Shown piece by piece: positions 1 through 11,513 of a stretch of 64,000 bases of DNA (positions within the stretch are counted from its first letter, which is position 1; each line of letters opens with the position of its first letter). Under the pieces are notes generated by a model. It was not told the DNA's origin. It did not search any database and worked only from the letters and a program-made list of their open reading frames with translations. Source of the stretch: Filosporella fistucella. Taxonomy: Eukaryota; Ascomycota; Leotiomycetes; Helotiales. Where the stretch lies: positions 1-64,000 of the forward strand of contig JAQJZZ010000011.1 of NCBI GenBank assembly GCA_030077755.1. The letters are read 5' to 3'. The translations under genes and the position numbers were made by a program.

Positions 1-98
1 CTAACCCTAACCCTAACCCTAACCCTAACCCTAACCCTAACCCTAACCCTAACCCTAACCCTAACCCTAACCCTAACCCTGACCCTAACCCTAACCCT
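1..98. repeat. Telomere, (CCCTAA)n
   Basis: About 16 units of CCCTAA, the C-rich strand of TTAGGG, start at base 1. One unit is variant (CCCTGA near base 80). The array stops cleanly in AT-rich sequence, so this is a real chromosome end with the telomere on the left. Short interstitial CCCTAA motifs recur near 343-355 and 476-488, and a GGGGTTAGG motif in the opposite orientation lies near 450. Confidence 0.97.
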
Positions 99-105
99 TA
101 TACTC

Positions 106-144
106 AAATAAAATACTTAAATAAAATACTTAAATAAAATACTT
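106..144. repeat. 13-bp AT-rich tandem repeat next to the telomere
   Basis: Three head-to-tail copies of AAATAAAATACTT directly follow the telomeric array. They are followed by about 200 bp of AT- and pyrimidine-rich low-complexity sequence. No coding signal is seen. Confidence 0.8.
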
Positions 145-422
145 AAATAATCTTAATTCTTAATTATTACCTAATAATTTATATTATTAACCTTAACTCT
201 CTTCTCTTTTCTTATTATTCTTTTTCTTAATTATCTTCTTCTTACTTAATTCAACTCTCTTACTCTAATATTATTTACTTACTATTTATTAATATTTACT
301 CTATCTTCTTAAATATTATTATAACCTTTCTCTATCTCCTTTATAACCCTAACCCTCCCCCACCTATATATAAATGCCCCCCTTGACCCGCATGCCCGTT
401 TCAACCCTACGGGGTCACAATT

Positions 423-435
423 GGCGCTTCGCGCC
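423..435. repeat. GC-rich hairpin beside interstitial telomere motifs
   Basis: GGCGC-TTC-GCGCC is a perfect 5-bp-stem hairpin in an otherwise AT-rich stretch. It lies between two interstitial CCCTAA motifs and next to GGGTTGGGTTTGGGGTTAGG. It sits just past the 3' end of the degenerate helicase gene, so it could mark an element end or a terminator-like structure. No function can be assigned. Confidence 0.45.
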
Positions 436-499
436 GATGGGTTGGGTTTGGGGTTAGGTCTTTAAAAATCTGTAATAACCCTAACCCTCTTAATGTCTA

Positions 500-3400
500 A
501 TAACCTGGCCTCTCCCTCCCCTACTGACTGTGGGTGCTCTGCCATTCCCCCTGGCCTCTAATCTTTATCGGTCTTAATATATCCTCTCTATACCTATTTG
601 TCCTCCTCCTTTATTCTGCTATATATCTCACATGCCATCCGCTATGTCTTTATCCAATTACTCTCCCAATTCTGACCAAACCCCTCTCCGACCTCCTTTA
701 ACCACTCCTAAACGTTAACCGCATAATCCCCTTAGAATCCCGTTGCCTCGATAATCACCTGCAAATGCTATTGCTGGTATAATATATATATCCCGGGCAA
801 TATCACCTCGGGGTACTTATATCACCTATCGTTTTCTAAACGCCGGTATATTTATTATGATAATCCACACTTCCAATAATGCTAAAACTCTCCCAAATCC
901 ATATTCGCTCTCCATGCTTCGTATGCTATAATCCCGCACCCGGACGTAATTGCCTATGGATAATCCTTATATGCGTGTGCCTTGCCTCTCGCCTGCTTGC
1001 GATGCATTAATCCATAATATATGCAATCGCCTTATAATTGATCCATAACCTTAATTATTTGGTCTTATGATGCTTACACTTCCCTTAACCTACCTTAGAT
1101 GATATTTGCTCCTTTGATTGCTATGCTATCTTTTATAATATGTATCCCGGGCTTCTTTACTAATTCTTCTCCTTTCGGGCCCCTTGCCTTATTACTCATC
1201 CTATACCGGTTATAAAATACACTATCCGTTTGGTTATAACTGCTCCCGTCTTAATCTCCGTCCATATATCGACTTAAAACCTAACATTAACACCCTTGCC
1301 CTTAGATAAATTCTATTATGGCATCCTTATTAATTTGCTTAATGGAATACTCGCTCATGATTTCGCTTTATCTTCGTCCGCTATTATTCTCAACCCGCGT
1401 AATAATAATCGACTCACTAACCTCTCTATTCCGCCCCCCACGTCCGGATTGCTAAATAAAACTAGTTAACCTATATGGTCACCTAATATAAATCACATAT
1501 ATGATTCCTTTAATATTAATTCCTATCCCTAATGCCCCGGTGGCAATAATCCATCCGCCGGCACCCTAAACCCACTATTATAATACCTCCCCTTTGGATT
1601 TTGCTCATGCTCGGTAAAACGGGCAATCTAATGCTTGACTAATTACTCCTCCTATCTCATAACTCCATACGTATATAACACCTTTCTTCCCTACGCCTAA
1701 ATGTGCTTATTAGATAAATTTGATAGCCACGTCTAACGGCACCTTATTCTTGCTATCTCTTACCTAATATTAAATGGTCTTCCGCGCTATACTCCGCCGG
1801 AATATCTAGGCATTATTAATGCATAACCGCTCGCGTAATATATCTTTTAAATTAATTATTAACGTTGCTATTAATCCGGTAAACGGGCAATTTAAATATC
1901 GTAATATCCATAAATCTCATAACCGCTCGCGGTATGATATGTTTATAAATGTAATATGGACTTTATTGAAAAATATATGGGCTAACTGCCCTTTTAATTT
2001 TAACCCCTTGGCGTAATGCAAAAACTCCCCTTAGACTGCCCGGTCTACGCTAATTATAATTAATTATTATAATTTGTGTCTGGATTTCTCATTAATCCAT
2101 TCCTCGTAATCTAAACCGGCTGCTTGCCCACGCGTAATAATGTCATTTACTAATGCGGCAAATGGCACTATAATAATGACCGTTTGCTACTGGGTTATTG
2201 CTACCACTAAAAAAAATAATGCTAACTTATTACTACTAGTGGGTAATACGATAATTAACGGTTATATTTTGGATGGATAATGGACTAATTATAATGCTAA
2301 CGCCTATCCTTTTAATCGTGGTTTGGCTTGGGAATTATGGTATATCCGCTATAATTTAATTAACGCTAGATTGGATCCTTTAATCCGCTCTCTCTTAATG
2401 GGCCGATTAATTAATTACTAGCTAGCTTCACGTCAATGACCGGTTCCTCCTATATTATAATTATTGCCAATGCTATTACGGCCTAACTTCCATAATCCAT
2501 GCTATGCTATTAATGCTTACTCATATGCCGTGATTAACTCGGGCCCTAATTAATGTAAAAATGCCCCGTTAATAGCATAATGCGCTTGCGTTACCTTATG
2601 TCCATGTCCGGATTGCCTATATTCTATATTAACTAAATATTTTATATATATTATTTCCCCCGCCCGGCTAGGGAAATCAAACCTACCGGACCATAATATA
2701 TTAAAATATATCCAACTCTAATTCCTTATTATTATCTCTTTTAATAAATTCTTTAACTCCATTTTCGGGCTCCTTATGCTCCTTTTCCCACGTCTTATTG
2801 GCCCGTATTAACTTCCGGGTAGCAATTCCAATTGCGGTATGCCTCTATCCGGATGCCTTTAAATATATTCCTAAATGCTTTCTGGTGACGCTTCCTAACG
2901 CCTGGCTTAACTCCTCCCCGGCCTATGGTCCTTATAAATCCCTAAATAAATATTCCGACTCACGATAATCTAATGCCCGGGCAAATGGTTAAACTCATAT
3001 TAAATACTAGGCTATGATTTGGCTAATATCATTTAATAAACACTATATAATATACTTTATATTCCCTCTTCTCTTCCGCGCCTTATTATATATGGTTAAA
3101 AAACATATCCGACCATTTATAATATATATATTGCGTGCCGAATATATATTATTGCTTACTTTAATGGATCCTAATTCGGGTCCACGTGCGGGCTGGCCTC
3201 CTAATTTAATAAATAACCGTATAATGGATGGAATGGGCGGATATACCGATAATATGCATATATACTATTAACTTCCGTAAAAATTGACGTTCCTTGGTTA
3301 AATATGATATAACTTGCGAATCCACCTACTTAACTTTCTTGGTGGCGTGGTTTGTCCTTAATAACCTCCATTAGCCCTCTCTTTTCCGTGCTCGCTTTAA

Positions 3401-5200
3401 TAAAAACTTATAATCCCCGCTTACCTGGTCCTAATTTTAAGCATGGTTAATAAAATTGAAATTCTACCGCCAAAATGCTTGGCTCTATGCTATACTATTA
3501 ATAATTTAACTTAAATCGATGGGGGGCACTAGGGATCCAAATATTAACACTTTTATTAATTCCTGCAATTCTTTAATTAATGCGTGACACATGCTTTAGA
3601 CCTTGGCTAATATAACTAGCTAGCCTAAATAATTAATCGTTTATTTATTATCTAATTAATGGATATTGGATAGTGACTAGTGCGTTTTATTAAATTTCTT
3701 TCCCATGGCCAATTGCGTTAAAATACTAGATGTAGGTGAAAATGAACCCTTATATAAATGTAATTATCGTAACTTATGGATTTAATCGGGCACGGAATCG
3801 ATATCGGCTTTGCTATCCAATTTTAATTCCGGCTATAGCTCACATGGGATAGCCACTTTTAATATAATTAATCGATTAATCTATAATATGCCTATTAAAA
3901 TGGGCGTATAAAAAAATGCGGATCATAATAACTAGCTTTGCTTATTAATACCTCGGATAGTTAAATAATATATTATGGGTAAATAATATAATCCAATTCG
4001 GCTAATATCCTGCATTATGGTTAATATATATAAATACATTAATGCACTAGTTAATGGTTAATCTTTTATATTATTATTTATTATTTCTTTATCTAATTTA
4101 CTCCGGATTCTTTAGATGCACTTCTACTATGCGTTGGTATATCTTACTCCGGTTTCTATAATCGTGGTCAAATTTTCTATTATATTTTAGAAATTATATT
4201 TAAATTATTAAAAATAATTTAACATACCTATTTTATTTATATGATTTTCTAATGGCGCTATATGCATTATATAATAAATGAAACATGTAAAAATTCCACT
4301 ATACTTATTAATACTTTTGGCATTTTATAGTAACTTAAATGGGCGCTGGTCCGCGGCTTCATTTTTGGGTAATACCTACTACTTTAATATGTCTTTATGG
4401 TCGGTTGCTTTTAATATATTTAAATAACGCTCTAAAATTCGATTCTATGCACGTAATAATCGCTTTAATTACGGTTTATTTAAGTTAGGCATATAGGTAT
4501 AATGGAATGTCTTAACTAAATTGTGCTTGGATTGGCTTAATACCTCATTTTACTTTATATACCATAATCACGAATCCATTTTAATAATGGGCACCTCTTT
4601 TAATATCCGTAATCGCCGCTCTTAGGCCTTACCCTTCCATTTTTTAATGTCCTAGATAATCTAATTATTAATATTATCCTAGTCGCTCTTATTATTATTA
4701 ATATTATTATTATTGCTATGGTCTAAATCATCGGTTTCTTTTCTAATATTACGTATTATGGCTTGGCGCCTCTGCCGCTCTTGCTTATATTGCTTGCTTT
4801 AATTGATAATCCAATATCGGGCTCGTCAATTATTAAACTATAATTATAACTTGATTATCTTAAATAATTTTTTATCGGAAACCCTTTTTTTATTATGGAT
4901 CTTATTCCTATGCTGTTATATAACGTCTCGGTTTTAGCTCATATATGGGCAATCCTAATATAAATGGCTATCTAAAATGGAAATAATGGGCTAGGGCGCT
5001 AATCCATTGCTAGGCAATCATATACTAGTATGATTATATTAAAACGGAAATGTTTAAATATATTTATTTAACTCTTTTTATAATTCGATTAGGGTTTTAT
5101 ACTTATTATCTAAATGTCGGGAAATGGCGGTAGGCGAAATTACATATTTATATTATAAATAAATTAATACGTTAAACTTAACGTTTAATGTAATAATATA
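500..5200 (-). pseudogene. RIP-degraded telomere-linked RecQ-type helicase
   Basis: Minus-strand translation gives a helicase whose core motifs can all be placed. Walker A is PTSSNK (2226-2243), with the normal Gly read as Asn. The DEAD/H box is FFNKVH (1953-1973), where D-E has become N-K. Motif V is ATGALGIGI (1518-1544) and motif VI is QSGRGGR (1431-1451). All share one frame with no indel between about 1380 and 2400. Further upstream (about 4830-5150) is a C2H2-bearing stretch like the OrsD domain that precedes such helicases. Nearly all interruptions are TAA or TAG where the context suggests CAA or CAG, and missense changes are mostly G to A, as RIP produces. The gene points at the telomere, as telomere-linked helicases (TLH) do. 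A frame change near 4 kb means the 5' part was spliced or shifted; exact ends are unknown. It cannot make a full protein. Confidence 0.85.
4078..4826 (-). repeat. Duplicated helicase segment, copy A
   Basis: This segment matches 5410-6142 base for base over most of its length in the same orientation. The differences are almost all C/T or G/A transitions. On the minus strand it encodes the part of the helicase protein between the OrsD-like region and the helicase core. It is interrupted by about a dozen TAA/TAG codons. Confidence 0.85.
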
Positions 5201-5409
5201 ATCTAATGCTTTAGGGATGGGTTAAGCCATGGCTCCTTAGCTATTTATGGTATTTTAAAATAATTTTAGGTAATATGTAGGCAGTAATAATGGGTTTAAA
5301 GTTACTTAGGGTTAACCCATTTACGCTATAATTAGGCATAGACCACACTTTAATTTCACTACTATAAAAAAACCCATTCATGGTGTGAATGATGATAACT
5401 AATGTTAGA

Positions 5410-6142
5410 TTATTCTTATTTAATTTATTCCGGATTCTTTAAATATACTTTTATTATGCATTAATATATTTTACCCCGGTTTTTATAATTATGGTTAAAT
5501 TTTATATTATATTTAGGAAATTATATTTAAATTATTAAAAATAATCTAATATACCTATTTTATTTATATAATTTTTAAATGGCGTTATATATATTATATA
5601 ATAAATGAAATATGCAAAAATCCCATTATATTTATTAATGCTTTTGGCATTTTGTAATAATTTAAATGAGCGCTAATCCGCGGCTTTATTTTTGAGGGAT
5701 ATTTATTACTTTAATACGTTTTTATAATTAATTGCTTTTAATATATTTAAATAACGCTCTAAAATTCGATTTTATACACGTAATAACCGCTTTAATTATA
5801 GCTCCTCTAAGTTAAGCATATAGGTATAATGGAATATTTAAATTAAATTATACTTAAATTAGCTTAATACCTTATTTTACTTAATATATTATAACCATGA
5901 ATTTATTTTAATAATAGGTACTTCTTTTAATATCCATAATCGCCGCTCTTAAGCCTCGCCCTTTTATTTTTTAATATCTTAAATAATTTAATTATTTATA
6001 TTATCCTAGTCGCTTTTATTATTCTTATTATTATTATTGCTATTATTTAAATTATTAGTTTCTTTTCCCATATTACATATTATAACCCAACGTATTTAAC
6101 GCTCTTACTCTTAGCCTTTGGCCTTATTAATAACCTAATATT
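5410..6142 (-). repeat. Duplicated helicase segment, copy B
   Basis: Second copy of 4078-4826, about 1.3 kb away and upstream of the helicase on its strand. It carries more TpA and fewer CpN than copy A, so it is the more heavily mutated of the two. It stops within a few bases of the first 28-bp GC-rich repeat at 6141. Confidence 0.85.
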
Positions 6143-6168
6143 AGCCGGCCGCCGCCCGCAACCTGGAC
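6141..6168 (+). repeat. 28-bp GC-rich direct repeat, left copy
   Basis: TTAGCCGGCCGCCGCCCGCA followed by ACCTGGAC. It is identical to 7488-7515, in the same orientation, and unlike the AT-rich DNA around it. It sits at the edge of duplicated segment B and at a sharp composition change, which suggests an element boundary. Confidence 0.8.
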
Positions 6169-7487
6169 CTCCTCTAGCTCAGGCCCATCACTCTCTTCGC
6201 CCCTTAAATCCATCCCAAGTAGCTAGTCTTCAAGGGCTTGTTCTTTATCTTTAATGGATCGGGTCTCCTCTTGCTCGCTCCCGGGTAATATATAAGCTAA
6301 TTTATTATTAGAGCTAATGTCCCTAGCGCTTTGCTAATAATTCGGGCCCGGATTAGTATCGGGTAACGAGTAAGCGTATGAATTATTAGAATTCGGTTCG
6401 GACTCTGCATATAAATGGATAATATCTTTACTCGAAACCGAGTTGCTATTTAATAGCCCATATATTTGCTCGGAATAATGAGATAATAGAGGGCTACGTG
6501 ATTATGAGTTATTACTTGGGAGTCGGGGGCTAGAGTAGCTTTTATTTGGCTCATTATTTTCGCGGATAAAGGGAGGGGTAAGCGACCTGGGAGGAAAGTA
6601 TATTTTTTTAGGCTCTAATAATAAAGCCGGATAAGGAATTGCAAGAGGGGGAATTAAGGTTTACTTAAGGTCTATTTGGTGGTTATTAAGACTCGGATTA
6701 TTATCTACTTATAATGGCCTAAATGGTAACCCTAACCTTAGTAGACTATAGCGTCCTATTACTCGAGGGACTTAACTTTATATATTAAGTAAGCTAAATG
6801 CCTAAAGATATTAAGGATATAGGGTATCGCAATTCACCTGGTATTAAGTATTAAATATTAGAGGTATGGATTTAGCGCCGCTTGGAAGAGCTATGATAAA
6901 TGAGGAAGATGCTATTATATTTTGGCTTGGTGGCTTAGGGAATATAGCAGGAATAAAGGAGCTTGGTGGAATAGGCTACTAGCCGCGGTTTACGATTCTT
7001 TATCGCTACCGGTAGGTTCGCTTAATAGCTCGGCGCTTTCTCTCTCGCGGCGATAGCTTTAGTGGCATGTTAACCGCTAGTAATATGGTAATAATTCGAG
7101 AGGGGCTTGGGGAAGAAATGTGGTATAAGTGGTATTTATTTAGGGGAGAAGTAACTAATATCGGGATAAGTAGTGGTCGTGGTGGTGAGATTATTTTAAG
7201 GTAAGTAGGATTAAATATCATGTGATATTATATATTATTAAATCGGGTAACGCTTTATGACTAAGCTTAATGTAGTATTGCATAATATCACGTGATAAGC
7301 CTAGGTCCTTATTGAAATGAAATTAGAGAAGTTATAATTAAGATAAAGATAAGGAATAAAGGGCATGCGATGCGCGATTAATTCCTAGCCTATTTGCATC
7401 CGATTAGCACCTAATTTGGCCCTAGATTAATTTATCTCTGCCACGGTCGCCATCGAGGATCGCGGGGGCGAGGCGTGGCCGCCTCGC
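6169..7487. mobile_element. Segment between two 28-bp repeats; degenerate, origin unclear
   Basis: These 1.3 kb are less AT-rich than the helicase region. The minus strand shows broken stretches of coding character (for example about 6190-6700 and a 71-codon frame at 7006-7221), all with stops and no recognisable domain. The segment ends in a GC-rich run (7441-7487) with the hairpin GAGGCG-TGGC-CGCCTC at about 7470-7485. It is bounded by identical 28-bp repeats. It could be an inserted transposable element or a further upstream part of the helicase locus. I cannot name a family. Confidence 0.35.
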
Positions 7488-7515
7488 TTAGCCGGCCGCC
7501 GCCCGCAACCTGGAC
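7488..7515 (+). repeat. 28-bp GC-rich direct repeat, right copy
   Basis: Exact copy of 6141-6168. It directly follows the GC-rich hairpin at 7470-7485 and precedes the 3' end of the CorA-like gene by about 70 bp. It marks the inner border of the repeat-rich subtelomere. Confidence 0.8.
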
Positions 7516-7581
7516 ATGCAAAGGTTAAATAGGGTAAATACAATAAGATTTAATTTGTCATGAATTATTAACTTAGGTAGA

Positions 7582-9252
7582 TTAAACGTGACCTTCCCCA
7601 GAATCATGCGAAACGTTTATTCCAATTGACTTAAGACTAAAACTAGCCGGCAAAAGACTAAAACTCTTTCTCGTCCCTCCGATAGGTGACCTCTCCCTTG
7701 AGCCGTGCCTCGAACTCAATGAACTAGGTAGAGAATTACGTCTTACATGATGCTTTATCGATGCCGAACTCGGAGATTTCTTGAGTACTCTCCCTCTCAC
7801 TTCGCTGACTGCGCCTGTCATACTTACAGGCGGGTAGCCCTTCTTTTCTGGGGTCTCCTGTAACGCCTCTCCCAAATTGCGCTGGGTGTTGAATCGACGG
7901 CGCAAACGAGGAGGTTTGGGTTGCTGAGGACGACGCTTCCAGTTATACCAGCCTGAAATGAGTTTCGGGAGAATGATTGCGGTGATGACGGTGAGGGTTA
8001 GCATGGGCAGAGCATACGCGGGATACCAAGTAGGTGAGATTGTGAATTTTGTCATGCCAAATATGGTCTAAATTTTCGATTAGCCCTTTCTATTATTGAA
8101 CAGGTCCTTGAAAGAGTCGGGGTACCCACAGCAACGAAAGAGAGCGGTAAGAATGTAAAAGCTAAGAGATTCAGTCTCCCAACTGACTCTCCTTGAGAAA
8201 TCTGCTCCAAAGCAATCATCATGGATAACAAATTCTGCAATTGCTCCTTGTTTCCATTCGCAAGAGCCCAATAATGCTCAAGAGCTTTCAAGAGCTCTTT
8301 CCCTCGTCTTAAGAATGCTTCGGCGTGTATGGTTCGAGGTGGGACGGTATTGTTATTGACTATCTCCATGACTGTGTCCAGCGAGTTCTTCTGCATGTTA
8401 AGCGTTTCTCTGAGCATAATATTTGTCGCCATAGATTTGTTAAGATTCTGCATCCGACCAAGGATGTTGCTTGTGCCAAGTTGGTCGTGAACTTCGTGAT
8501 CAAGATCTCCCAGCCGGTCTCGCACGCTGTCCCAAATACTATTCCAGTCCATAAAGACAGAGTATAGGTCATGATATATCCAATCATGAAACTTAAGTAA
8601 TCGCTTTAGGCGAGTCTCACTCCCATATAGTTTTTCGCAGTAATGGATAAACCTAGAGATATCATGGTGCTCCCATTCGCCAATGACCATCACTATGGGG
8701 ACTTCTCTTCGCCGGTTTCTTACGTGACCTCCTGTCCATACCGCCAAAGGTATTGACCGAATTTGCTTCGTTCCAAGGTGATAACCTGGCTGCTCGTCAT
8801 CTGTATTGATCTCATCAGGTTGGTCTGATATGCTAAGATAGTTCTCGACAAATGATAGCCCATGGCCATCTGCCCACACTGGAGCCAATGAATTCCCTAC
8901 GGCAAAAGCATTTGGAGAATGCAAATAACTGATGATGGACTTCGGAGAATTAGTGAACTCGCGAGCGAGGACATCTGCCAATCCATCAGAATTCTGGAGG
9001 AGGCTAAAAGCGTTAGGCTAAATGCACATTATTGGGAGAAGTTATGTGTCTGTTAGCTTACCACAATATGAGCCCCGCCTGTGAATTTAGAGCGCTAGGG
9101 TCAAGCCCCGTCCCTAATCCCAAGAGCCAGTTTTCAAGAGTTCTGTTTAAGTTTACTGTGTATCGGTCGCGGTGGTAATGCTTAAATCCAGTATCCGAAA
9201 TGTAAAGAGCGTCTATATTCAAGAGACAGTCTCCTGCAAACGGGCTTGACAT
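7582..9252 (-). CDS. CorA-like divalent-cation transporter-type membrane protein
   Basis: Model: exons 9252-9062, 9003-8130 and 8067-7582, 516 aa. Both introns (58 and 62 bp) have GT-AG ends and CTAAC/CTAAT-like branch sites and keep the frame. Splicing the second joins LPLSFVA to TIFGM, recreating the end of TM1 and a GM-type motif of CorA proteins; the unspliced frame loses it. TM1 is LNLLAFTFLPLSFVATIFGM and TM2 is around YALPMLTLTVITAIILPKL. They are followed by a basic, Ser-rich tail of about 100 residues. The long cytoplasmic N-terminal region has coiled-coil character. The CorA family carries Mg2+ and related ions, but many fungal members lack the full GMN motif and are of unknown function; here GMT replaces GMN. 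The start is unsure: the frame stays open upstream to about 9306 and an acceptor-like TTTTGCAG there suggests another 5' exon (about 9311-9530). It is the first apparently intact gene from the telomere. Confidence 0.72.
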
Positions 9253-9531
9253 TTTGAGCCAGCCACGCTGATGGTTGCTCCGTTTGTGAGAGTTAATCGC
9301 CTGCAAAATACTAGACGGGAACTTTCAAGGTACAATTATAGGTAACAGTTCGCAATTGTAATTGCATCCAGATCGTTGAATACGTGCATTTTACTTGGCT
9401 AGCAAGGCATATTTCAGGACAGTCATCTGGTGTCTTCAAGGAGCCATGAGATTGGGGTGTGGCTGTGGCTGTGCCGAAACGCCTCCAAGTCCGTCTTGAA
9501 AACAGCCTCACACCATGAGGCACCCAACCAC

Positions 9532-10230
9532 CATCAACCCATACCGTAACTGTTAAGCAACATGCCTCTCAGCCAGTTGGCTGAAATGATAGTGGCTTAC
9601 GAGCCCTTGCCCGAGAACAACTTCGCGAAAGTGCTTAGCTGCCACCAATCCCACATTGTCTCTGCTGGTAATGAGGCGAGAAACTTGTCCCTAGCTGCCA
9701 GGAACACATCGCCAGATAGGTCAAGCGACTGGCTGTGGCTGGGGTCTGGCATGAGGGATGAAGAAGGATAGGAGGCTGTCCTAGTTTGTGTTGTATTTGA
9801 GAGAAGAAATCTGCATTCCCCAACGACAAAGAGAGTTCTGCGAGTTTGTCAGCTTGACGGGCCTCTCTTATTCTAATGGCGTTGGCATCGACCGCTCATG
9901 GAGCAATGCGATGATGCCGCCCAAAAAAAGGGGGAATTGACTCGAATTTTACGCATCCCACCTATTGCATTCTCGTTTAGGCAACGAGAAGAGAAAGCCA
10001 TCACCATCACTATCAAATCACGACGCTGGCAAATCGGGATGTGCCTTGCTTATTTGGCGGTAGTGGTGGCTTTTAGTGCACCGCCACCACTCAGGCCTCA
10101 GCCGCCCACACAGCATGTGTGCTTGCTCTTCTGGAGGAAAATTGCCTAAAACTGGAAGTCCTAGGGTTTTCCCCTGGAAGTGTAGAATCGAGAGAGGTGA
10201 TTGGCCCAAATTTAGCCACACGCCCAAAGT
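9532..10230. other. Intergenic, no supported gene
   Basis: About 700 bp with several short overlapping frames on both strands (60-80 codons) but no family motif, splice-supported model or repeat. It separates the CorA-like gene from the PAN-domain pseudogene. Confidence 0.5.
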
Positions 10231-11358
10231 AGAGCTTTACCACTGGAAAATGTGGTAGCATATATATCCGTAGGAATAGCTTCGCCCACATCGTCTACTG
10301 CGACATCATATTCATCGACAATCGATGTTGTTGTCTCTAGCACCATAACTATAATTGAATTAGCGGTTGCTAAATCTTCTCTTCTAGAAATTAGCACACT
10401 GTCCGGCGATGGTGATTAGTCAAGTGCCGCCATCTCAGATGCAACTGCAATCGACGTACAGTCCATTTCTGCCGCCCCATCACGTATCCCAGCTACGAGC
10501 AGGCAATCCGACACATCATTCATTCTAACTAATAGTACCCTCGTGTAGCCTTCTTCGCCAAGCACGAGTGCTAAGGCCGTGATTAGCACATAAGGCCCGA
10601 CTCCCACCTAAACGACCTTATTTGAGTCCTTTTCTTCCGAATCAATAGAGCTTTCCACATCCGAGATCACCCTCAAAGTGCCAACTGCCGCTACCAGTAG
10701 TGACTGGGCCATCCTGACAGAAAGTCCAACTTCTATAACATCCTATTTATCATCGGAAGCATTGTCCTTAGTACGGCAACATCCTCTACAGCGCAAGTTC
10801 CTTTTCCCACCCTCAAAATTGGATCCAGGACTAACGCACTTTAGTACTCCAGGGCTATATGTTCCTCGGTGTGATTTTAACGTCGGTATGGATAGCAGCT
10901 CAACCTATAAACCAACTATTCTAGGAAGAGCTCCCGACAGGAGTGTATGCAGCAATTTATGCAGGGCCAACAGCGGATGCTTGTCTTACTACTATTCACA
11001 AGACGTGTATTGCTATAAGTCCAATGGCCATATCATAGATTGGGAGGAGTCGGTAGGAACCAGTATTCTAGCTTCGGATACCGAGTGCCCAGGCCCTGCA
11101 GCTCCAGCATCATATGTCCCTCGCTGCCGGCTAAGTTTAAATTTTGATACAACCACAGGTTTTCCACTCTCAACATATATGGGAGAGGGAGCAACTCAAA
11201 CGGCTTGCCGAAGTCTCTGCCTTTCTCACCCTCCTTGCAATACTTACCTCATTAGTGGCGGCACTCATTGCTTCAAAAGTCCGGAAGCTCGTGTTTGGCA
11301 ATATGCGATTCCAGGTGGAAACCTGGGTGTTGTATGGGATTTGGACTGTCCTCTGTAG
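10231..11358 (+). pseudogene. Ser/Thr-rich secreted protein with two PAN-like Cys domains, broken by four stops
   Basis: One frame runs from about 10216 to the stop at 11356-11358, interrupted by TAG at 10417 and 10546 and TAA at 10591 and 10609. The first part is a Ser/Thr/Ile/Val-rich stalk. The intact last 226 codons hold two homologous domains. Each opens with YVPRC and has further Cys in the pattern VCSNLC...CLSYYY...CYK...DTEC (first) and ACRSLC...CNTYL...CFK...DLDC (second). These are PAN/Apple-like, a fold used for carbohydrate or protein binding outside the cell. Each stop can come from CAG or CAA by one C-to-T change, the CpA context of RIP. No signal peptide or start codon remains visible upstream. 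An alternative is that small introns remove some stops, but I found no convincing GT-AG set. The intact C-terminal frame suggests recent loss. Confidence 0.65.
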
Positions 11359-11513
11359 CCCGCCTTAGTTGAAAGCCTGTTTATAATAATAGGGTGAACT
11401 CCCTTTATTTTCTTTAATAATATAATCTTATTTACTGACATAATATCATTAAAGTATTTGAAATGCTATATGAAACAGAAGAACAACCCTTTTATTTATT
11501 CATTTATTTAAAA

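Noticed and set aside
1819..3271. Small plus-strand frames in the AT-rich block (1819-2016, 3014-3271)
   Set aside because: They lie opposite the degenerate helicase and are artefacts of its composition.
10018..10607. Minus-strand frames opposite the PAN-domain pseudogene and just upstream
   Set aside because: Short, overlapping each other, without motifs; the plus-strand Ser/Thr-rich frame explains the composition.
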